A DNA stretch of 64,000 nucleotides from Phocaeicola salanitronis DSM 18170 (GTDB taxonomy: Bacteria > Bacteroidota > Bacteroidia > Bacteroidales > Bacteroidaceae): NCBI RefSeq assembly GCF_000190575.1, contig NC_015164.1, positions 3,018,501 to 3,082,500 on the forward strand, in the 5' to 3' direction. Made by a program: the position numbers and the translations under genes. The notes under the pieces were generated by a model that did not search any database, was not told where the DNA came from, and saw nothing but the letters and a program-made list of their open reading frames with translations. Positions 42,981-51,491 of this stretch are shown piece by piece. Position 1 is the stretch's first letter; each line of letters begins with the position of its first letter.

Positions 42981-44237
42981 ATGAAAGAAGAACTCGTAAA
43001 CAAAGCGTATGAAATCGCGAAAGAACGCTATGCGGCTGTAGGCGTAGACGTGGAAAAAGTAATGGAAACCATGCAGGACTTCCACCTGTCGCTGCACTGC
43101 TGGCAGGCAGACGATGTCATCGGATTCGAAACCGGAGCAGGCTCGCTGACCGGAGGTATCCAGACCACCGGAAATTATCCCGGACGTGCACGCAACATCG
43201 ACGAGCTGCGCCAGGATATCCTGAAAGCCGCTTCGTACATTCCCGGTACTCACCGCTTGAACCTGCACGAAATCTACGGTGACTTCCAGGGTGAACCCGT
43301 AGACCGCGACCAGGTAGAGCCCCGTCATTTCCAAAGCTGGATGGACTGGGGAAAAGAACACAACATGAAGCTCGACTTCAACTCTACTTCCTTCTCGCAC
43401 CCGAAAAGCGGAAGCCTGACATTGGCTAATCCCGACGAAAGCATCCGTCAGTTCTGGATTGAGCACACCAAGCGTTGCCGTGCCGTGGCGGAAGCGATGG
43501 GCGAGGCACAGGGCGACCCCTGTATCATGAACGTATGGGTGCACGACGGAAGCAAGGACATCACCGTGAACCGTATGAAATACCGCGAACTGCTGAAGGA
43601 TTCGCTCGACCAGATTTTCGCTACCGAATACAAGAACATGAAAGACTGCATCGAATCGAAAGTGTTCGGCATCGGGCTGGAAAGCTATACCGTAGGCTCG
43701 AACGACTTCTACATCGGCTATGGCGTATCGCACAACAAGATGATTACGTTGGATACCGGTCACTTCCACCCGACCGAGAGCGTAGCCGACAAGGTTTCGT
43801 CGCTCCTGCTCTACGTGCCCGAACTGATGTTGCACGTGAGCCGTCCTATCCGTTGGGACTCGGACCACGTGACCATTATGGACGACCCGACACTGGAACT
43901 CTTCCAGGAAATCGTGCGTTGCGGCGCGCTCGACCGCGTGCACTATGGCCTCGATTATTTCGATGCCAGCATCAACCGCATCGGCGCGTACGTTGTGGGT
44001 AGCCGTGCGGCACAGAAATGCATGCTCCGCGCACTTCTCGAACCGCTTGCGCAGCTTCGCCAGTACGAAGCAAACGGCCAGCTGTTCGAACGCCTCGCCC
44101 TGCTGGAAGAAGCCAAAGCGTTGCCTTGGAACGCCGTATGGGACATGTTCTGCCTGAAGAACAACGTGCCGGTAGGCGAAGATTTCATTGCCGAGGTAGA
44201 AAAATACGAGGCAGACGTGACATCGAAACGCGGTTAA
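42981..44237 (+). CDS. rhaA: L-rhamnose isomerase
   Basis: A 418-residue protein, the same length as the E. coli enzyme. It has HCWQADDVIGFET near the N-terminus, LNLHEIYGDF, KLDFNSTSFSHPKS and the metal-site regions IGLESYTVGSNDFYIGY and MITLDTGHFHPTESVADK, plus VHYGLDYFDAS. It converts L-rhamnose to L-rhamnulose in the cytoplasm with a divalent metal. Called rhaI in B. thetaiotaomicron. Followed by a four-unit tandem repeat before rhaT. Confidence 0.95.
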   Translation: MKEELVNKAYEIAKERYAAVGVDVEKVMETMQDFHLSLHCWQADDVIGFETGAGSLTGGIQTTGNYPGRARNIDELRQDILKAASYIPGTHRLNLHEIYGDFQGEPVDRDQVEPRHFQSWMDWGKEHNMKLDFNSTSFSHPKSGSLTLANPDESIRQFWIEHTKRCRAVAEAMGEAQGDPCIMNVWVHDGSKDITVNRMKYRELLKDSLDQIFATEYKNMKDCIESKVFGIGLESYTVGSNDFYIGYGVSHNKMITLDTGHFHPTESVADKVSSLLLYVPELMLHVSRPIRWDSDHVTIMDDPTLELFQEIVRCGALDRVHYGLDYFDASINRIGAYVVGSRAAQKCMLRALLEPLAQLRQYEANGQLFERLALLEEAKALPWNAVWDMFCLKNNVPVGEDFIAEVEKYEADVTSKRG

Positions 44238-44250
44238 GGCCTCTCCGGAT

Positions 44251-44414
44251 CTCGGATAGCACCAATCCTGCAGGATAAGTGCCATCGGAGGCTCGGATAG
44301 TGCCAATCCTGCAGGATAAGTGCTGTCGGAGGCTCGGATAGTGCCAATCCTGCGGGATAAGTGCTGTCGGAGGCTCGGATAGCGTCAATCCTGCAGGATA
44401 AGTGCTGTCGGAGA
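44251..44414. repeat. Four tandem 41-bp repeats between rhaA and rhaT
   Basis: Units at 44251-44291, 44292-44332, 44333-44373 and 44374-44414 start with CTCGGATAGTGCCAATCC. They differ by only a few substitutions and have no spacers. Each contains the 12-bp palindrome ATCCTGCAGGAT (one unit has a single change), and TCGGA marks both unit ends. The array fills the intercistronic gap of the operon. Confidence 0.93.
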
Positions 44415-44448
44415 ATCTTATTGATTATTCTAAAAAACGATTCAGATA

Positions 44449-45483
44449 ATGGATATAGTAATCGGACTATTGATTATTGCTATCGGCGCGTTCTGCCAGT
44501 CGAGCTGTTACGTGCCGATTAATCGGATAAAAGACTGGAGCTGGGAGTCGTACTGGCTGGTTCAGGGCGTGTTTGCCTGGCTGGTTTTCCCGCTGCTGGG
44601 TGCGTTGCTGGCTGTTCCTGCGGGACACAGCCTTTTTGAGTTGTTTGCCGGTGCAAGCGGGCTGGATGTGGCAATGACCATCCTTTTCGGTGTGCTGTGG
44701 GGCGTGGGCGGACTGACTTTCGGGCTTTCGATGCGCTACCTTGGCGTGGCGCTGGGACAAAGCATCTCGCTGGGCACGTGCGCCGGTCTGGGCACCATTC
44801 TGGCTCCGGTGATACTGAACGTCTTCTATCCCGAGGCGCATCATCTGGAGAAGCTGACGGCTTCGGTCATTATCGGTGTAGTGGTGACGCTTGTGGGCAT
44901 TGCCATCATCGGCGTGGCGGGCAACATGAAGTCGCAGAGCCTGAGCGAAGAGGAGAAAAAGGCGGCGGTGAAGGACTTCAATTTCCCGAAAGGCATCGCC
45001 ATCGCCCTGCTGGCAGGGTTTATGAGCGGTTGCTTCAATGTGGGGCTGGAGTTCGGCTCGTCTATCCACTTCGAGGAGTCGGCGGATATGTTCAAGACGC
45101 TTCCGGCAACGTTCCTCGTCACGCTGGGCGGTTTTGTGACGAATGCCGTGTATTGTTTCTTCCAGAACGGGAAGAACCGCACGTGGGGAGACTATCGTAA
45201 AGGCAATGTATGGACGAATAACCTCGTCTTCTGTGCCCTGGCTGGCGTGTTGTGGTATAGCCAGTTCTTCGGGCTGGCACTCGGCAAGGGCTTCCTCACT
45301 TCGTCGCCCGTGCTGATGACTTTCGCCTTCTGCATCCTGATGGCGCTCAACGTGGTGTTCTCGAACGTATGGGGCATCATCCTGAAGGAATGGAAAGGCT
45401 GCTCGCCGAAGACCATTACGGTATTGGTCATCGGTCTGGCGGTGCTCATCGTGTCATCGTTCCTGCCTCAGTTGCTGGGGTGA
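44449..45483 (+). CDS. rhaT: L-rhamnose-proton symporter
   Basis: A 344-residue RhaT with ten hydrophobic helices; the opening IGLLIIAIGAFCQSSCYVPI, WGVGGLTFGLSMRYLGVALG and GVLWYSQFFGLALGKG are family features. It imports L-rhamnose across the inner membrane with protons. Equivalent to rhaP of B. thetaiotaomicron. Within the rha operon, following the 41-bp repeats and followed by a hairpin repeat. Confidence 0.94.
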   Translation: MDIVIGLLIIAIGAFCQSSCYVPINRIKDWSWESYWLVQGVFAWLVFPLLGALLAVPAGHSLFELFAGASGLDVAMTILFGVLWGVGGLTFGLSMRYLGVALGQSISLGTCAGLGTILAPVILNVFYPEAHHLEKLTASVIIGVVVTLVGIAIIGVAGNMKSQSLSEEEKKAAVKDFNFPKGIAIALLAGFMSGCFNVGLEFGSSIHFEESADMFKTLPATFLVTLGGFVTNAVYCFFQNGKNRTWGDYRKGNVWTNNLVFCALAGVLWYSQFFGLALGKGFLTSSPVLMTFAFCILMALNVVFSNVWGIILKEWKGCSPKTITVLVIGLAVLIVSSFLPQLLG

Positions 45484-45496
45484 TTTTTATATTATA

Positions 45497-45670
45497 GGAA
45501 ACGCAGATTAACGCGGATTCACGCAGATTATTTTATAAGTTTTCAATCTGAGAAATTCAGCATTAACTTGTGTTCCCCTAAACATAAACTTATAAGTTAT
45601 AGAAACACTGATTAGTGTGGGTTATTCATTAATTTCTAATCTGCGAAAATCTGCGTTAATCCGCGTTTCC
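45497..45670. repeat. Long hairpin, GCAGATTAACGCGGATT family (copy 2)
   Basis: GGAAACGCAGATTAACGCGG on the left is mirrored by CTGCGTTAATCCGCGTTTCC on the right, about 130 bases apart, with weaker inner pairing (ATAAGTTT, AACTTATA). It fills the 216-bp gap between rhaT and rhaD. Confidence 0.8.
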
Positions 45671-45699
45671 CAAAAACATAAACTTACAAACTCATAATT

Positions 45700-46509
45700 A
45701 TGGAATCAATATTGAACAACCGTCCGGCACTGGCTGCCGAGATTGGTAAAGTAGCAGAAGTCGCAGGCTATCTGTGGCAGAAAGGCTGGGCTGAACGCAA
45801 CGGCGGAAACATCACCATCAACATCACCGAATACGTGGACGATGCCATCCGCACGATGCCCGCTATCAGCGAAGTGAAACAAATCGGTGCGGTACTTCCC
45901 CAATTGAAGGGATGTTATTTCTATTGCAAAGGCACGCAGAAACGGATGCGCGACCTGGCACGCGACCCGATGGCAAACGGCTCGGTTATCCGCATTCTGG
46001 ACGATTGTGCCAGCTATGTCATCATCGCCGACCAGCCGGTGATGCCTACTTCTGAGTTGCCTTCGCACCTGAGTGTGCACAACTACCTGCTTTCGAAGGG
46101 TATGAACTACAAGGCATCGCTCCACACTCACCCCATCGAACTGGTGGCGTTGACCCATAACCAGAAGTTTATGCAGAAGGATGTCGCTTCCAACCTCTTG
46201 TGGAGCATGATCCCGGAGACGAAGGCATTCTGTCCGCGCGGCTTGGGAATGGTTCCCTACAAATTGCCCAGCTCGGTGGAACTGGCTGAGGCGACCATCA
46301 AGGAACTGGATGACTACGATGTGGTGATGTGGGAAAAGCACGGCGTGTTTGCCGTAGATACCGACATCATGGCGGCGTTCGACCAGGTGGATGTGCTCAA
46401 CAAATCGGCACTGATTTACATCGCGGCGAAGAACATGGGCTTCGAACCCGAAGGCATGAGCCAGGAGCAGATGAAGGAAATGTCAGTGGCTTTCAATTTG
46501 CCGAAATGA
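45700..46509 (+). CDS. rhaD: Rhamnulose-1-phosphate aldolase
   Basis: A 269-residue class II (zinc) aldolase of the RhaD type. GWAERNGGNITINIT is the phosphate-binding start, KASLHTHPIELVALTH carries the zinc-binding His pair, and VVMWEKHGVFAVDTD is the third His region. It splits L-rhamnulose-1-phosphate into dihydroxyacetone phosphate and L-lactaldehyde. Fourth gene of the operon; lactaldehyde is reduced by the next gene's product. Confidence 0.94.
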   Translation: MESILNNRPALAAEIGKVAEVAGYLWQKGWAERNGGNITINITEYVDDAIRTMPAISEVKQIGAVLPQLKGCYFYCKGTQKRMRDLARDPMANGSVIRILDDCASYVIIADQPVMPTSELPSHLSVHNYLLSKGMNYKASLHTHPIELVALTHNQKFMQKDVASNLLWSMIPETKAFCPRGLGMVPYKLPSSVELAEATIKELDDYDVVMWEKHGVFAVDTDIMAAFDQVDVLNKSALIYIAAKNMGFEPEGMSQEQMKEMSVAFNLPK

Positions 46510-46514
46510 TGAGT

Positions 46515-46577
46515 TTTTCACCACAGATTACGCAGATTAAATAATTAATTTTCTAATCTGTGTAATCTGTGGTGAGA
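46515..46577. repeat. ACCACAGATTACGCAGATTA hairpin between rhaD and fucO
   Basis: TTCACCACAGATTACGCAGA and the opposing CTAATCTGTGTAATCTGTGG form a tight hairpin with an AT-rich loop. It occupies most of the 97-bp intercistronic gap. Confidence 0.78.
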
Positions 46578-46606
46578 TAAAAATAACCTTTAAACAAAAC
46601 AGAACT

Positions 46607-47761
46607 ATGTACAGAATGATTTTGAACGAAACCTCGTATTTCGGTGCGGGATGCCGCGAAAGCATTGGCACGGAAGCGCAGCGCAGAGGTTTCAAGAAAG
46701 CGTTTTTCGTGACCGACAACGATTTGATTCGTTTTCACGTAGCAGATAAAGTGATTGAAGTGTTCGACAAGAACAACATCCCTTACGAAGTGTATAGCGA
46801 CGTGAAGGCAAATCCCACCATCGCCAACGTGCAGCACGGCGTGGAGGCTTATAAAGCTTCGGGAGCCGATTTCATCGTAGCATTGGGCGGAGGCTCGGCG
46901 ATTGATACCGCCAAAGGCATCGGTATCGTGGTGAATAATCCCGAATTTGCCGATGTGCGTTCGTTGGAAGGGGTTGCCGATACCCGCCATAAAGCGGTTC
47001 CGACTTTTGCATTGCCTACTACGGCAGGTACGGGAGCCGAAGTGACCATCAACTATGTCATCATCGACGAGCAGGCTCAAAAGAAAATGGTATGTGTCGA
47101 CCCGAATGACATCCCGTGTGTAGCGATTGTCGACCCCGAATTGATGTATTCCATGCCCAAAGGCTTGACCGCCGCTACGGGTATGGATGCCCTGACCCAC
47201 GCCATCGAAAGCTACATTACGCCGGGTGCGTGGCTGATGTCGGATATGTTCGAACTGAAGGCTATCGAAATGATTGCCGGGAACCTGAAGGCTGCGGTAG
47301 ATAATGGCAACGACCCGGTGGCGCGTGAAGCAATGTCGCAGGCACAATATATCGCCGGTATGGGGTTCAGCAACGTAGGGCTGGGCATCGTACACTCGAT
47401 GGCTCATCCGCTGGGTGCGCATTATGACACACCTCACGGCGTGGCAAACGCATTGCTCTTGCCTTATGTGATGGAGTATAATGCCGAATCGCCGGCGGCT
47501 CCCAAGTATATCCATATCGCCAAGGCAATGGGAGTGGATACGGAAGGCATGACCGAGGCAGAAGGAGTGAAAGCAGCCATCGAGGCGGTGCGTGCCCTCT
47601 CGCTCAGCATCAACATCCCGCAGAAGCTGCACGAAATCGGTGTGCGCGAGGAAGACCTGCACCAGTTGGCAATCGATGCCTTCAACGATGTCTGCACCGG
47701 AGGCAATCCGCGTCCCACTTCGATAGAAGACATCGAAGCCCTGTATCGCAAGGCATATTGA
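46607..47761 (+). CDS. fucO: Lactaldehyde reductase (iron-dependent alcohol dehydrogenase)
   Basis: A 384-residue group III alcohol dehydrogenase. The NAD loop is GGGSAIDTAKGIG, with LPTTAGTGAEVT after it; iron ligands lie in MDALTHAIESYI and SMAHPLGAHYDTPHG. It reduces L-lactaldehyde to 1,2-propanediol, disposing of reducing equivalents during anaerobic rhamnose use. Last structural gene of the rha operon, equivalent to rhaO in B. thetaiotaomicron. A terminator follows. Confidence 0.93.
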   Translation: MYRMILNETSYFGAGCRESIGTEAQRRGFKKAFFVTDNDLIRFHVADKVIEVFDKNNIPYEVYSDVKANPTIANVQHGVEAYKASGADFIVALGGGSAIDTAKGIGIVVNNPEFADVRSLEGVADTRHKAVPTFALPTTAGTGAEVTINYVIIDEQAQKKMVCVDPNDIPCVAIVDPELMYSMPKGLTAATGMDALTHAIESYITPGAWLMSDMFELKAIEMIAGNLKAAVDNGNDPVAREAMSQAQYIAGMGFSNVGLGIVHSMAHPLGAHYDTPHGVANALLLPYVMEYNAESPAAPKYIHIAKAMGVDTEGMTEAEGVKAAIEAVRALSLSINIPQKLHEIGVREEDLHQLAIDAFNDVCTGGNPRPTSIEDIEALYRKAY

Positions 47762-47782
47762 TATCTTTTTATATAAAATGGA

Positions 47783-47807
47783 GGAGGCCCGTTGTGGTCT
47801 CCTTTTT
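47783..47807 (+). terminator. Rho-independent terminator of the rhamnose operon
   Basis: GGAGGCC (47783-47789) and GGTCTCC (47796-47802) pair with one G-T wobble around a 6-base loop and are followed by TTTTT. It is 22 bp after the fucO stop. Confidence 0.75.
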
Positions 47808-47813
47808 AATTTG

Positions 47814-47821
47814 TATATTTG
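47814..47821 (+). promoter_or_regulatory. -7 box of the AraC-family regulator gene
   Basis: TATATTTG fits TAnnTTTG and lies just after the operon terminator, giving a leader of about 18 nt. The regulator can therefore be expressed independently of the rha operon. Confidence 0.6.
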
Positions 47822-47845
47822 CCATAATCCGTAAAATCCACACGT

Positions 47846-48757
47846 ATGGCAAAATTATACAATGATACAGGCATGGAACTGAAGTACTTGATTGTGAACG
47901 ACAGAGACCGGAGCTTCGGGCTTTCAATCAATACGGTAGGTTATCAATCGATTCGTCCTAATTCTCCTTATCCGGTGCGGAATCATCCTACAGGATATTT
48001 TTTTAATGCCCAAAAAGGACGTGTCTTGCGTGAATATCAGTTGCTTTACATTACAAAAGGAGAGGGCACCTTCGCGTCGGACAATACGCTGGAGCGTAAT
48101 ATCGGAAAGGGGAATCTGATTGTGCTTTTCCCGGGCCAGTGGCATACGTACGGACCTAATAATGAAACGGGGTGGAATGAATATTACATAGGTTTTGAGG
48201 GAAGTGTAGCAGACCAGCTTGTTAGAAACACGTTTCTTGCCCGGGATAATCAGGTGTTGGATATCGGGCTGAATGAAGAACTGACTTTTCTTTTTTCGAG
48301 GGCATTGGAAATTGCGGAAGAAGATAAAACGGGAGCCCAACAATACTTGGCTGGAATCTTGTTGCACATGATTGGCTTGGTGCTGTCTGTTTCGAAAAAT
48401 AATATATTTGAAAGGGATAATGTAATGGGGAAGATGGAACAGGCTAAAATCATCATGAGTGAGAATGTATATGGCGAGATTGACCCTGAGCAGTTGGCGG
48501 CTCGGATGAACATCAGCTATTCTTGGTTTCGGAAAGCGTTTAAGGAATATACGGGTTATGCGCCTGCCAAGTATTTTCAGGAATTGAAATTAAGGAAAGC
48601 CAAGCAATTGCTGGTAGGGTCTACACATTCGGTGAAAGAGATTTGTTATATGTTGGGCTATGCGTCGACGGAGCATTTTTCGAATTTATTCAAAAAGAAT
48701 ACAGGGTTGACACCGGTCAAATACCGCTCTTTCGGTCGGGATATGAAATCCGAATAG
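47846..48757 (+). CDS. rhaR: AraC-family transcriptional regulator (probable rhamnose activator)
   Basis: A 303-residue protein: an N-terminal cupin-like effector domain (about 25-165, with VLFPGQWHTYGPN-like IVLFPGQWHTYGP) and a C-terminal double helix-turn-helix (about 200-300; NISYSWFRKAFKEYTGYAPA and YASTEHFSNLFKKNTGLTPV). Position immediately after the rha operon matches RhaR of B. thetaiotaomicron, which activates that operon in response to rhamnose. A later in-frame Met (codon 10) is an alternative start, but the promoter allows the first. Confidence 0.85.
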   Translation: MAKLYNDTGMELKYLIVNDRDRSFGLSINTVGYQSIRPNSPYPVRNHPTGYFFNAQKGRVLREYQLLYITKGEGTFASDNTLERNIGKGNLIVLFPGQWHTYGPNNETGWNEYYIGFEGSVADQLVRNTFLARDNQVLDIGLNEELTFLFSRALEIAEEDKTGAQQYLAGILLHMIGLVLSVSKNNIFERDNVMGKMEQAKIIMSENVYGEIDPEQLAARMNISYSWFRKAFKEYTGYAPAKYFQELKLRKAKQLLVGSTHSVKEICYMLGYASTEHFSNLFKKNTGLTPVKYRSFGRDMKSE

Positions 48758-48795
48758 CTTTTTCTTATCATATTGGCATATAAATATTGTATCTT

Positions 48796-50088
48796 ATGTT
48801 TTATCAGAAAGTAATCCGGTATATCCACGAGAAAGAGTTGTTTACGAAAGATGATAAAATCGTGGTGGCATTGAGCGGGGGAGCCGACTCAGTAGCTTTA
48901 TTGCGCGTTTTGTTGCAGGGAGGATATACGTGCGTAGCGGCTCATTGTAATTTTCATTTGCGTGGGAAAGAATCTGATAGGGATGCTGCTTTTGTGCAAA
49001 CATTGTGTACGAAGTTGCAGGTGCCTCTGCATATACATGATTTTGATACGAAATCTTATGCGGAAGCGCATCGGGTTTCCGTGGAAATGGCTGCCAGGGA
49101 ATTGCGTTATGCCTGGTTCGAAGAAGTGCGTAAGCAAGAGCGTGCGCAAGTCATCGGAGTTGCCCATCATCGGGACGATAGTGTGGAAACTTTTTTGTTG
49201 AATTTGGTGCGTGGTACAGGCATTCAAGGATTGAAAGGGATTGTGCCGAAGAATGGGGCAATCGTCCGTCCTTTATTAGATGTAGACAGGACGGACATTT
49301 TGGCTTTCTTGGCGTCTATAGGGCAGGATTATGTCATGGACAGCACCAATCAGAGAGACGAGTTTACCCGTAATAAGCTCCGTTTGAACGTGCTTCCTTT
49401 GTTGAGGGAAATTAACCCTTCGGTAAGTGAAACGATAGCAGAGACGGCACGGAGGCTTTTTGAAGTAGATGCGGTATATCGTGTGGCGATTACGGAAGCT
49501 TGCCGGAGAGTGAAAGAAGGTGAAGACCGGATTGATATAGCCCGCTTGCGTATGGAAACGGCTCCGCAAGCGGTCTTGTTCGAATTGCTTTATCCTTTGG
49601 GTTTCAATGCGTCACAATTGCAGGATATTTTCCGTAGCCTTGATGCGGAATCGGGACGGTTGTTTTATTCTTCCGGATACGCGGTGCTGCGTGACCGGGA
49701 TAGCTTGATTATAAGGAAGCGTGAAGGAGAATCCCCGGCTTGGATATTGCATCAGGAAACAAAAGAGGTGAAGGAAGGCTTTCAGGTACCGCACGATGTG
49801 CATGTCGCTTGTCTGGACGCTTCGAAAGTGACCGGACCGCTGGTGCTCCGTAAATGGCAGGCAGGTGATAAATTCGTTCCTTTCGGAATGCGTGGCTTTA
49901 AGAAAGTGCGTGATTATTTGCGTGACAGGAAATTTTCCCGTTTCGATAAAGAAAACCAGTATGTAGTGTGTGCGGGAGAGGATATTGTCTGGCTGGTAAA
50001 TGAGCGTACGGATAATCGTTTCCGTGTAACGGAGCGTACACGGAAGGTGATTATGCTCCGCATAGAGAAAGAAGGCTTGCAGGGGTGA
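48796..50088 (+). CDS. tilS: tRNA(Ile)-lysidine synthase
   Basis: A 430-residue PP-loop ATPase. The ATP-binding loop is VVALSGGADSVALL near residue 25, followed by AHCNFHLRGKESDRD and GVAHHRDDSVETFLLN; the C-terminal tRNA-binding domains follow (WQAGDKFVPFGMRGFKKVRDY). It converts the wobble C of tRNA-Ile (CAU) to lysidine and is essential in most bacteria. The ATG at 48796 gives the usual short N-terminus; an upstream TTG is less likely. Confidence 0.94.
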   Translation: MFYQKVIRYIHEKELFTKDDKIVVALSGGADSVALLRVLLQGGYTCVAAHCNFHLRGKESDRDAAFVQTLCTKLQVPLHIHDFDTKSYAEAHRVSVEMAARELRYAWFEEVRKQERAQVIGVAHHRDDSVETFLLNLVRGTGIQGLKGIVPKNGAIVRPLLDVDRTDILAFLASIGQDYVMDSTNQRDEFTRNKLRLNVLPLLREINPSVSETIAETARRLFEVDAVYRVAITEACRRVKEGEDRIDIARLRMETAPQAVLFELLYPLGFNASQLQDIFRSLDAESGRLFYSSGYAVLRDRDSLIIRKREGESPAWILHQETKEVKEGFQVPHDVHVACLDASKVTGPLVLRKWQAGDKFVPFGMRGFKKVRDYLRDRKFSRFDKENQYVVCAGEDIVWLVNERTDNRFRVTERTRKVIMLRIEKEGLQG

Positions 50089-50099
50089 AAAATATCTTT

Positions 50100-50107
50100 T
50101 ATCTTTG
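50100..50107 (+). promoter_or_regulatory. -7 box of glf
   Basis: TATCTTTG fits TAnnTTTG, 12 bp after the tilS stop. The start site near 50114 supports the ATG at 50141 rather than a TTG at 50105 that lies inside the box. Confidence 0.6.
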
Positions 50108-50140
50108 ACCATAGGATTTTTAATTGAAAAAAGTATCGAT

Positions 50141-51274
50141 ATGCATTCAAAACCGTATGATTATCTGATTGTGGGCGCCGGGCTTTTCGGCTCTGTATTT
50201 GCCTACAAAGCGAAGCTGGGAAATAAGAAGTGTCTTGTTGTAGACCGACGTTCTCAGGTGGGTGGAAACCTTTATTGTGAAAATCAGGAAGGGATTCATG
50301 TACATAAATATGGGGCGCATATTTTCCATACATCCAATAAGGAGGTATGGGATTTTGTAAATTCGATTGTGGAGTTCAACCGTTATACCAATTCGCCCGT
50401 TGCCAATTACAAGGGGAAATTATATAACTTGCCTTTCAACATGAATACCTTCTATCAGATGTGGGGCGTGACGACTCCTGCCGAGGCAAAGGCCAAATTG
50501 GACGAGCAAAGGGCGGAAGCTGTGGCTCGGATGAAGGAACAGGGTATTTCTGAACCGCGTAATTTGGAAGAACAGGCACAGGTATTGATTGGAAAGGATA
50601 TTTATGAGGCATTGATAAAAGGATATACCGAGAAGCAATGGGGGCGGAGATGTGCAGAGCTTCCGGCTTTTATCATCAAGCGTCTTCCGGTACGGATGGT
50701 GTTCGACAATAATTATTTCAACGATAAATACCAAGGAATCCCTATCGGCGGATATAATGTGCTGATAGAGCGTTTGCTGGAGGGAGTGGATACCCGGTTG
50801 GAATGTGATTTCTTCGCGCATCGGGAAGAGTTGGAACCGTTGGCTGATAAAATCGTCTTTACCGGAGCGATAGATGAATTTTACGGTTATCAGTATGGCA
50901 AATTGGAGTACCGTACCGTCCGGTTTGAAACCGAAACGTTGGATATGCCCAATTATCAGGGGAATGCCGTGGTAAACTATACCGAGCGGGAAGTTCCTTA
51001 TACACGTGTCATTGAGCACAAGCATTTCGAAATGTTCGGAGCCGAGGTAGAGCAATGTCCGAAGACGGTTATCTCGAAAGAATATAGTTCGGAGTGGTCG
51101 GAAGGAAGCGAGCCTTATTATCCGGTGAATGATGAAAAGAACAATTGTCTTTATCTTAAATATAAAGCATTGGCTGATATGGAGCCGAATGTGATTTTCG
51201 GAGGAAGATTGGCTGAATACAAGTATTATGATATGCATCATATTGTAGAAAAAGCCTTGAATTATTTCAAGTGA
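50141..51274 (+). CDS. glf: UDP-galactopyranose mutase
   Basis: A 377-residue flavoenzyme. The FAD-binding start is DYLIVGAGLFGSVFA, followed by CLVVDRRSQVGGN, the HKYGAHIFHTSNKEVWDF substrate loop, EKQWGRRCAELPAFI and, near the C-terminus, GGRLAEYKYYDMH. It interconverts UDP-galactopyranose and UDP-galactofuranose for surface polysaccharides. It stands alone here without other polysaccharide genes. Confidence 0.95.
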   Translation: MHSKPYDYLIVGAGLFGSVFAYKAKLGNKKCLVVDRRSQVGGNLYCENQEGIHVHKYGAHIFHTSNKEVWDFVNSIVEFNRYTNSPVANYKGKLYNLPFNMNTFYQMWGVTTPAEAKAKLDEQRAEAVARMKEQGISEPRNLEEQAQVLIGKDIYEALIKGYTEKQWGRRCAELPAFIIKRLPVRMVFDNNYFNDKYQGIPIGGYNVLIERLLEGVDTRLECDFFAHREELEPLADKIVFTGAIDEFYGYQYGKLEYRTVRFETETLDMPNYQGNAVVNYTEREVPYTRVIEHKHFEMFGAEVEQCPKTVISKEYSSEWSEGSEPYYPVNDEKNNCLYLKYKALADMEPNVIFGGRLAEYKYYDMHHIVEKALNYFK

Positions 51275-51288
51275 AACCCATAAAAAAA

Positions 51289-51322
51289 GATACTCCAGCC
51301 ATTCTCTAATGGTTGGAGTATC
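51289..51322. terminator. Convergent terminator between glf and the LytTR gene
   Basis: GATACTCCAGCCATT and AATGGTTGGAGTATC form a 15-bp stem with one mismatch and a 4-base loop. On the minus strand it is followed by a run of T, so it best fits termination of the LytTR operon; it may also stop glf. Confidence 0.75.
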
Positions 51323-51491
51323 ACAACACAAAAACTAAACTAGACTTAACTAAACTATTCAATAAGAAGTTTCACAACTTCTGTTGTTATTATGTACAAG
51401 CAAATATAAGCCTTATATTTAGAAGTGACAAACGTATTGCAGAAAAAACGACTTTTTGCTTAGCTAAAAATAGTTAAATTCGAGAATAACT

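Noticed and set aside
41378..44306. Two long minus-strand frames opposite rhaB and rhaA
   Set aside because: GC-rich coding shadows of strongly recognised genes; the second also runs through the 41-bp tandem repeats.
44251..44414. CRISPR array
   Set aside because: The units are contiguous 41-bp tandem repeats without spacers and no cas genes are nearby.
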